The notes under the pieces were generated by a model that worked only from the letters and a program-made list of their open reading frames with translations, was not told the DNA's origin and did not search any database. Below are positions 59,766 to 64,000 of a DNA stretch of 64,000 nucleotides, piece after piece. The DNA is taken from contig NZ_CP065047.1 in the NCBI RefSeq assembly GCF_015689175.1, positions 496,001 to 560,000 on the forward strand, given 5' to 3'. The DNA is from Mycobacterium kubicae (lineage in GTDB: Bacteria > Actinomycetota > Actinomycetes > Mycobacteriales > Mycobacteriaceae). Position 1 is the first letter of the stretch. Every line of letters begins with the position of its first letter. The translations under genes were made by a program, and so were the position numbers.

Positions 59766-60974
59766 ATGGGTGGTGTGGGTTCGGTGCCGTCACCGCAGGG
59801 CAGCCAGTGGACCAGCGCATGGGGCAGCAGCGGGCTGGCCTACCTCACCGGCCGCGCCGACGGGCCCCCCGATTTCTCCCGGGCGCCGGTGCTGGGCCGC
59901 GCCGAACAGATCGCCGCGGACATCGCGGGCCGAACCGGCATCACGCTCGAGGCGTCCGCACTCCTGACCGGCCGCGCCGGACTGCTCGGACTGACCCGCG
60001 CCGGCCGCACGTCCGCCGGCGGCGCTACCCGCCTGATGTCCGCGCGCGACGGCTGGTGCGCGATCACGCTGTCTCGCCCCGACGACATCGCCGCGGTGCC
60101 GGCGCTGCTGCACGCCGACGAGGTGCCCGAGGATCCCTGGCCGGCCGTGCAGCGCTGGGCGGGCGCCCGGTCCGTGTCCGAGATCAGCGAGCGCGCCGCG
60201 CTGCTCGACCTCCCCGCTGCCGTCCTCGGCGAGGCCACCGCCGCACCGCCGCAGACCCGGCGGCTGTGGCCACCGGCGGCCAGGCGCGAGCTGGCAGGTC
60301 TGGTGGTGGCCGATCTGTCCTCGATGTGGGCGGGTCCGCTGTGCGGGCAGGTGCTCGCCATGGCAGGCGCCACCGTCATCAAGGTGGAAAGCCCGACCCG
60401 GCCCGACGGCACCCGAGCCGGCGATCCCGCCTTCTTCGACTGGATCAACGGCCACAAGCTGTCCTACTGCGTTGACTTCGACCGGGACGCCGAGCAGGTC
60501 CGCGCCCTGTTGACCATCGCCGACATCGTGATCGAAGGGTCGCGACCCGATGCGCTGGCCCGCCGCCGCCTCGGCCCCGACCAGGTGGCCCCGCGACCCG
60601 GCCGGATCTGGTTGCGCCTCAATGGTTATGGCGCCAACTGCCGGCGGCCGGCGTTCGGCGACGATGCCGCGGTGGCCGGTGGCCTGGTCGGCGTGGGACC
60701 GGTGTTCTGCGCCGACGCCGTCGCCGACCCGTTGGCCGGGCTGGAGGCCGCCGCGGCGGTGCTGGGGTCGCTGCACCGCGGCGGTGGCGAGCTGATCAAC
60801 GTGTCCATGGCGGCCGTGGCCGCCAGCTACGCCGCGCTGCCCACCGACCCACCCGTGTCGCCACACCCGGCGCCGCCACCCGCGGCCCCTCGCCCAGCGC
60901 GGGCAGCGGCCCCCCTCGGCGCCGACAACGAGGCGGTGCATCGGCTGGTGGGCCAAAGCCATTGCCTGCCATGA
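59766..60974 (+). CDS. CaiB/BaiF (class III) CoA-transferase family protein
   Basis: A 402-residue protein. From about residue 175 it has the class III CoA-transferase core: LVVADLSSMWAGPLCGQVLA, then MAGATVIKVESPTRPDGT, a block INGHKLSYCVDFDRD, and FGDDAAVAGGLVG, where the family's catalytic Asp is expected. The N-terminal 170 residues resemble a second, partial copy often seen in mycobacterial members. It probably moves CoA between acyl groups; substrates are unknown. ATG 59766 is chosen over a TTG at 59745. The stop overlaps the start of the amidohydrolase (ATGA), so the products are likely made together. Confidence 0.84.
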   Translation: MGGVGSVPSPQGSQWTSAWGSSGLAYLTGRADGPPDFSRAPVLGRAEQIAADIAGRTGITLEASALLTGRAGLLGLTRAGRTSAGGATRLMSARDGWCAITLSRPDDIAAVPALLHADEVPEDPWPAVQRWAGARSVSEISERAALLDLPAAVLGEATAAPPQTRRLWPPAARRELAGLVVADLSSMWAGPLCGQVLAMAGATVIKVESPTRPDGTRAGDPAFFDWINGHKLSYCVDFDRDAEQVRALLTIADIVIEGSRPDALARRRLGPDQVAPRPGRIWLRLNGYGANCRRPAFGDDAAVAGGLVGVGPVFCADAVADPLAGLEAAAAVLGSLHRGGGELINVSMAAVAASYAALPTDPPVSPHPAPPPAAPRPARAAAPLGADNEAVHRLVGQSHCLP

Positions 60975-62275
60975 TAATTCGGCGCGCCACGCTGTTGGAC
61001 GGCAGAATCGTCGACGTCCGCGTCGGCGCGCGGATCGAGGAGGTTGCCGACGGCCTGGCCGCCCGCTCAAACGAAACGGTGCTCGACGCCGCCGGCGGTA
61101 CCCTGCTGCCCGGCCTGCACGATCACCACGCGCACGTGCGAGCGGCGGCTTCGGCTTTGCACTCGCTGGCCGTCGGGCCGCCTGCGGTCACCACCGAAGG
61201 GCAACTGCGCCAAGCGCTGTCGAAGGCCGCGCCCGGATCCGACGGCTGGATCCGCGCGGTCGGATACCACGAATCGGTGGCCGGGCCGTTGGATCGGGCT
61301 GCGCTGGACGCGGTGGTGCCCCACATTCCGGTGCGCGTGCAGCACCGCAGTGGTGCGTTGTGGACGCTCAACTCCGCGGCCCTGCACGGCATCGGCCTGG
61401 CTGACCACGTCGACGGGCGGCTGCGCAGCGACGATCCCGGCTGGTCGGGCGCGGTGCCCCAGCGCCCGACCGACCTCGCCGGCCTCAGCGACCGGCTCGT
61501 CGCGCTCGGTGTCACCGGAGTCACCGACGCCACCCCGGACCTCGGCGCGAAGGACGCGGCCGCCCTCACCCAAGCCCACCGCAGCGGCGAATTCCGGCCC
61601 ACGCTAAGGTTTTTGGCGCCGGGCAAGAAGATCCTGCACGACGACCGCCTCGACCTGGATGCCCTGACGGCCTGGGTCGCCACCCAGCACCGCGCGGGAC
61701 GGCCCGTGGCCGTGCACTGTGTGAGCGCCGCGCAACTCCTGGTGACGATTGCTGCGTTGCGCACGGCGGGCAGCCACCCGGGTGACCGCATCGAGCACGC
61801 CGCCGTGGTGCCCGAAGACAACCTGGCCGACCTGGCCGAGCTGGGCCTGACCGTGGTGACCCAACCCAACTTCGTTGCCGAGCGCGGCGATCAGTACCTC
61901 ACCGACGTGCCCGAGCACGAGCATCAGCAGCTGTGGCGGGTCGCCTCGCTGCGAGACGCCGAAGTGCCGCTTGCGCTGTCCACCGACATGCCGTTCGGCC
62001 ACTTCGATCCCTGGGCGGTGATGCGCGCCGCAGTGCACCGCACGACGCCCAGCGGTGTGGTGCTGAATCCACGCGAATGCATCGACGCCACAACGGCTTT
62101 GACGATGTTCACCGGACACCCCGAGCAACCGGCACGGCCGCGCACCATCGCGGCGGGCGAGCCCGCGCAGCTGTGCCTTCTGTCGCAACCACCCGCGGCC
62201 GCATTGGCCGAGCTGGACGCGGCCATGGTCACCGCGACCATCATCGGCGGCGAAGTGGCCTACCGGGCTACGTAG
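60971..62275 (+). CDS. Amidohydrolase family 3 protein
   Basis: A 434-residue metal-dependent hydrolase. The HxH metal motif is LLPGLHDHHAHVRAAA (about 50-65). Other likely ligands are the His in PVAVHCVSAAQLL and the one in GDRIEHAAVV, and the Asp in LALSTDMPFGHFDP. These fit the YtcJ/D-aminoacylase branch, enzymes that cleave amide or ester bonds. Substrate is unknown. ATG 60971 overlaps the CoA-transferase stop. Its 3' end overlaps the lipW 3' end by 8 bp on the opposite strand. Pairing of transferase and hydrolase suggests a joint degradative step, which is inference. Confidence 0.86.
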   Translation: MIIRRATLLDGRIVDVRVGARIEEVADGLAARSNETVLDAAGGTLLPGLHDHHAHVRAAASALHSLAVGPPAVTTEGQLRQALSKAAPGSDGWIRAVGYHESVAGPLDRAALDAVVPHIPVRVQHRSGALWTLNSAALHGIGLADHVDGRLRSDDPGWSGAVPQRPTDLAGLSDRLVALGVTGVTDATPDLGAKDAAALTQAHRSGEFRPTLRFLAPGKKILHDDRLDLDALTAWVATQHRAGRPVAVHCVSAAQLLVTIAALRTAGSHPGDRIEHAAVVPEDNLADLAELGLTVVTQPNFVAERGDQYLTDVPEHEHQQLWRVASLRDAEVPLALSTDMPFGHFDPWAVMRAAVHRTTPSGVVLNPRECIDATTALTMFTGHPEQPARPRTIAAGEPAQLCLLSQPPAAALAELDAAMVTATIIGGEVAYRAT

Positions 62276-63161
62276 TCGGCGCCAAAGCCGCCCGCAAGGC
62301 ATCGCACTGCGCGGCGAAATACCTTTGCGACACTTGCACTTTCGGAACCAGCAGATCGAAGCCGTGAAACGCGCCCGGGATCAGCTCCACCTGACACGGC
62401 ACCCCGGCGGCGACCAGCCGGTCGGCGTAGTCGAGGTCTTCCTCATAGAACAGGTCGTGCGTGCCGACGCCCAGCCACGCCGGCGGCAGGCCGCTCAGGT
62501 CGGTGTGTCGTGCGGGCACCGCGATTTCGGGGTCGGCCCCGCCCAGATACGCCGACCAGCCGAACCGGTTGGCGAGCGGATCCCACAACCGATACGTGGG
62601 CTGGGCCGGCGCGGCGGCACTGCGGTCGTCGAGCATCGGGTAGGACAGCAGTTGAAACGCCGGCCGGATCTCCCCGCGGTCGCGGGCCAGCAAGGCCAGG
62701 GCGGCGGTGAGGCCCCCGCCGGCGCTGGCGCCGCCGATCGCGACCCGCTCGGGATCGACCGCGGGCAACCGGGCCAGCCACGTCAGCGCGGCGTAGCAGT
62801 CCTCGAGCGCGGCCGGGTAGGGATGTTCGGGCGCCAACCGGTAGTCCACCGCGGCCACGGTGATGCCGAGTTGATTGCTGAACCGGCGGGAGACCACGTC
62901 GTCCCCGGGTGATCTGCCCAGCACGTAGCCACCGCCATGGATCCATAGCAGCGCCGGCGCCGGTTCGGTGACACCGTCGGGGCGGAAGAGCCGGACGCCC
63001 ACCCCGGAGGGCAGGGTGAGCACCTCGACATCGCGGGGAGTCCGGCGGGCCAGGAGCCCGGAGAACGCCCGCACCAGCGGCAGCGTGCGCGGGCCGACCA
63101 GCCGTCGCGGCGCGAGGCGGGCGATGCGGCGCAGATCTGGATGGACTTCGTCGTCCGGCAC
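62268..63161 (-). CDS. lipW: Esterase/lipase LipW (hormone-sensitive lipase family)
   Basis: A 297-residue alpha/beta hydrolase of the HSL (Lip) family. The oxyanion motif is LLWIHGGGYVLG, the nucleophile is in GGASAGGG, and the triad is completed by Asp in GVGTHDLFYEED and His in GAFHGFDLL. Such enzymes hydrolyse short- to medium-chain acyl esters. GTG 63161 (VPDDEVHPDLRR) gives a length close to the 302 residues I recall for Rv0217c; the open frame to 63248 adds an unlikely N-terminus. It is divergent from the molybdoenzyme gene with 140 bp between. Confidence 0.9.
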   Translation of the reverse strand: MPDDEVHPDLRRIARLAPRRLVGPRTLPLVRAFSGLLARRTPRDVEVLTLPSGVGVRLFRPDGVTEPAPALLWIHGGGYVLGRSPGDDVVSRRFSNQLGITVAAVDYRLAPEHPYPAALEDCYAALTWLARLPAVDPERVAIGGASAGGGLTAALALLARDRGEIRPAFQLLSYPMLDDRSAAAPAQPTYRLWDPLANRFGWSAYLGGADPEIAVPARHTDLSGLPPAWLGVGTHDLFYEEDLDYADRLVAAGVPCQVELIPGAFHGFDLLVPKVQVSQRYFAAQCDALRAALAPTT

Positions 63162-63301
63162 CTGCCCAGTATTACTGACGTCAAACGCAGCGGCGCGGTG
63201 AGGGCCGTGAGCGAGCGGTAGTGCGGCGGCAATCTGCCGCAATCCCAACGAAACAGACGCGACGTAACTTCGGCAGTAAAGCCGAGAGGAGGTGAGAACG
63301 A

Positions 63302-64000
63302 ATGGGTTCGGCGCCGACGAAAACGCATTGCCCGTACTGCGCTTTGCAGTGCGGCATCACCCTGGATGTGTCGCAGGGGGTGGTGGAACTCGCGCCGCAA
63401 AGCGACTTCCCGACCAACCGCGGCGGGCTGTGCGCCAAAGGCTGGACCGCCGCGGAGTTGCTGAACCACCCCGACCGGCTGACCGGCCCCCTGGTACGCG
63501 ATGACCGCAACTCCGCACTGCGACCGGCGACCTGGAACGAGGCGCTGGAACGCATCGTCGCCAACTTCCAGACCATCCAGCACGACCACGGGCGCGACGC
63601 GGTGGGCTGCTTCGGCGGCGGTGGATTGACCAACGAAAAGGCCTATCAGCTGGGCAAATTCACCCGCGTCGCGCTGCGCAGCGCGGCGATCGACTACAAC
63701 GGGCGATTCTGCATGTCATCGGCGGCGGCGGCATCGAACCGGTCGTTCGGCATCGACCGCGGACTGCCATTTCCCTTGGCCGACGTCGCGCACGCCGACG
63801 TCGTCCTGATCGTCGGCGGCAACCCCGCCGACACCCTGCCGCCGTCGATGCAGTTCTTCGACGAAGGCCGCGCCCGTGGCACCAAGCACATCGTCGTGGA
63901 CCCGCGGCGCACCGCCACCGCGCGCCGCGCCGAGTTGCACCTGCAGCCCGTCCCCGGTACCGACCTGGCACTGGCCAACGGAATGCTGAATGTCATTGTC
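63302..64000 (+). CDS. Assimilatory nitrate reductase-like molybdopterin oxidoreductase, 5' part
   Basis: The first 233 residues of a molybdenum enzyme cut by the window end. The iron-sulfur ligands are C10, C13, C17 and C44 (THCPYCALQCG and GGLCAKG). The segment YNGRFCMSSAAAAS supplies Cys137, the Mo ligand position of Nas/Nap nitrate reductases. This combination favours a cytoplasmic assimilatory nitrate reductase, although related oxidoreductases share it. ATG 63302 has AGGAGGT at 63287-63293. The gene diverges from lipW. It is a different subgroup from the enzyme at 11.8 kb, which lacks the Cys. I recall a different gene (Rv0218) after lipW in M. tuberculosis. Confidence 0.87.
   Translation, partial: MGSAPTKTHCPYCALQCGITLDVSQGVVELAPQSDFPTNRGGLCAKGWTAAELLNHPDRLTGPLVRDDRNSALRPATWNEALERIVANFQTIQHDHGRDAVGCFGGGGLTNEKAYQLGKFTRVALRSAAIDYNGRFCMSSAAAASNRSFGIDRGLPFPLADVAHADVVLIVGGNPADTLPPSMQFFDEGRARGTKHIVVDPRRTATARRAELHLQPVPGTDLALANGMLNVIV

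Overview
The window is high-GC actinobacterial chromosome from a non-tuberculous Mycobacterium. The gene order follows, almost gene for gene, my recollection of the M. tuberculosis segment Rv0183 to Rv0217c: monoacylglycerol lipase, bglS, mymT, ilvD, ricR, an L,D-transpeptidase, zmp1, mmpL11, mmpL3, trmB, pckA, fadD4, fadE3 and lipW. Two PE_PGRS genes with intact PE domains point to the slow-growing, pathogenic-type mycobacteria. The species cannot be fixed from the sequence alone.

Layout. 1-4.9 kb: lipase 3' end, a DUF2786 protein, a SprT-like metalloprotein, a frameshifted GH3 beta-glucosidase, copper metallothionein mymT and an O-methyltransferase. 5.0-8.5 kb: ilvD, the copper regulator ricR and an MFS exporter; RicR-type palindromes lie in front of both mymT and ricR. 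8.6-11.1 kb: two tandem L,D-transpeptidases, then four copies of a 131/132-bp repeat. 11.2-17.4 kb: a TetR regulator with its own palindrome and a coupled molybdopterin oxidoreductase, zinc metalloprotease zmp1 and two Mce-associated membrane proteins. 17.4-31.4 kb: the envelope cluster with mmpL11, the secreted heme-binding Rv0203 homologue, mmpL3, trmB and an Rv0209/Rv0210 pair. 31.6-40.1 kb: pckA, fadD4 with an unusual enoyl-CoA hydratase partner, fadE3 and an Rv0216-type hotdog dehydratase, with small proteins and one frameshifted gene between them.

40.1-59.5 kb is dominated by two adjacent PE_PGRS genes read leftward. The downstream one encodes about 5600 residues. Its glycine-rich part is partly built from tandem modules with exact in-frame periods (966, 966, 1119 and 1074 bp). 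This block, plus a CoA-transferase/amidohydrolase pair (59.8-62.3 kb), sits between Rv0216 and lipW, which I recall as neighbours in M. tuberculosis. The window ends inside an assimilatory nitrate reductase-like molybdoenzyme.

Working links: RicR, MymT and the two palindromes form a copper-response unit. MmpL3, MmpL11 and the Rv0203 homologue link mycolate export to heme uptake. FadD4, the hydratase, FadE3 and the Rv0216 homologue suggest acyl-CoA metabolism.

Two genes (bglS and a small hypothetical) each lack one base in a short G/C run, so sequencing error must be considered for both. I see no phage, transposon, CRISPR array or convincing RNA gene. The most unusual object is the giant PE_PGRS gene; I do not see a clearly new multi-gene system.
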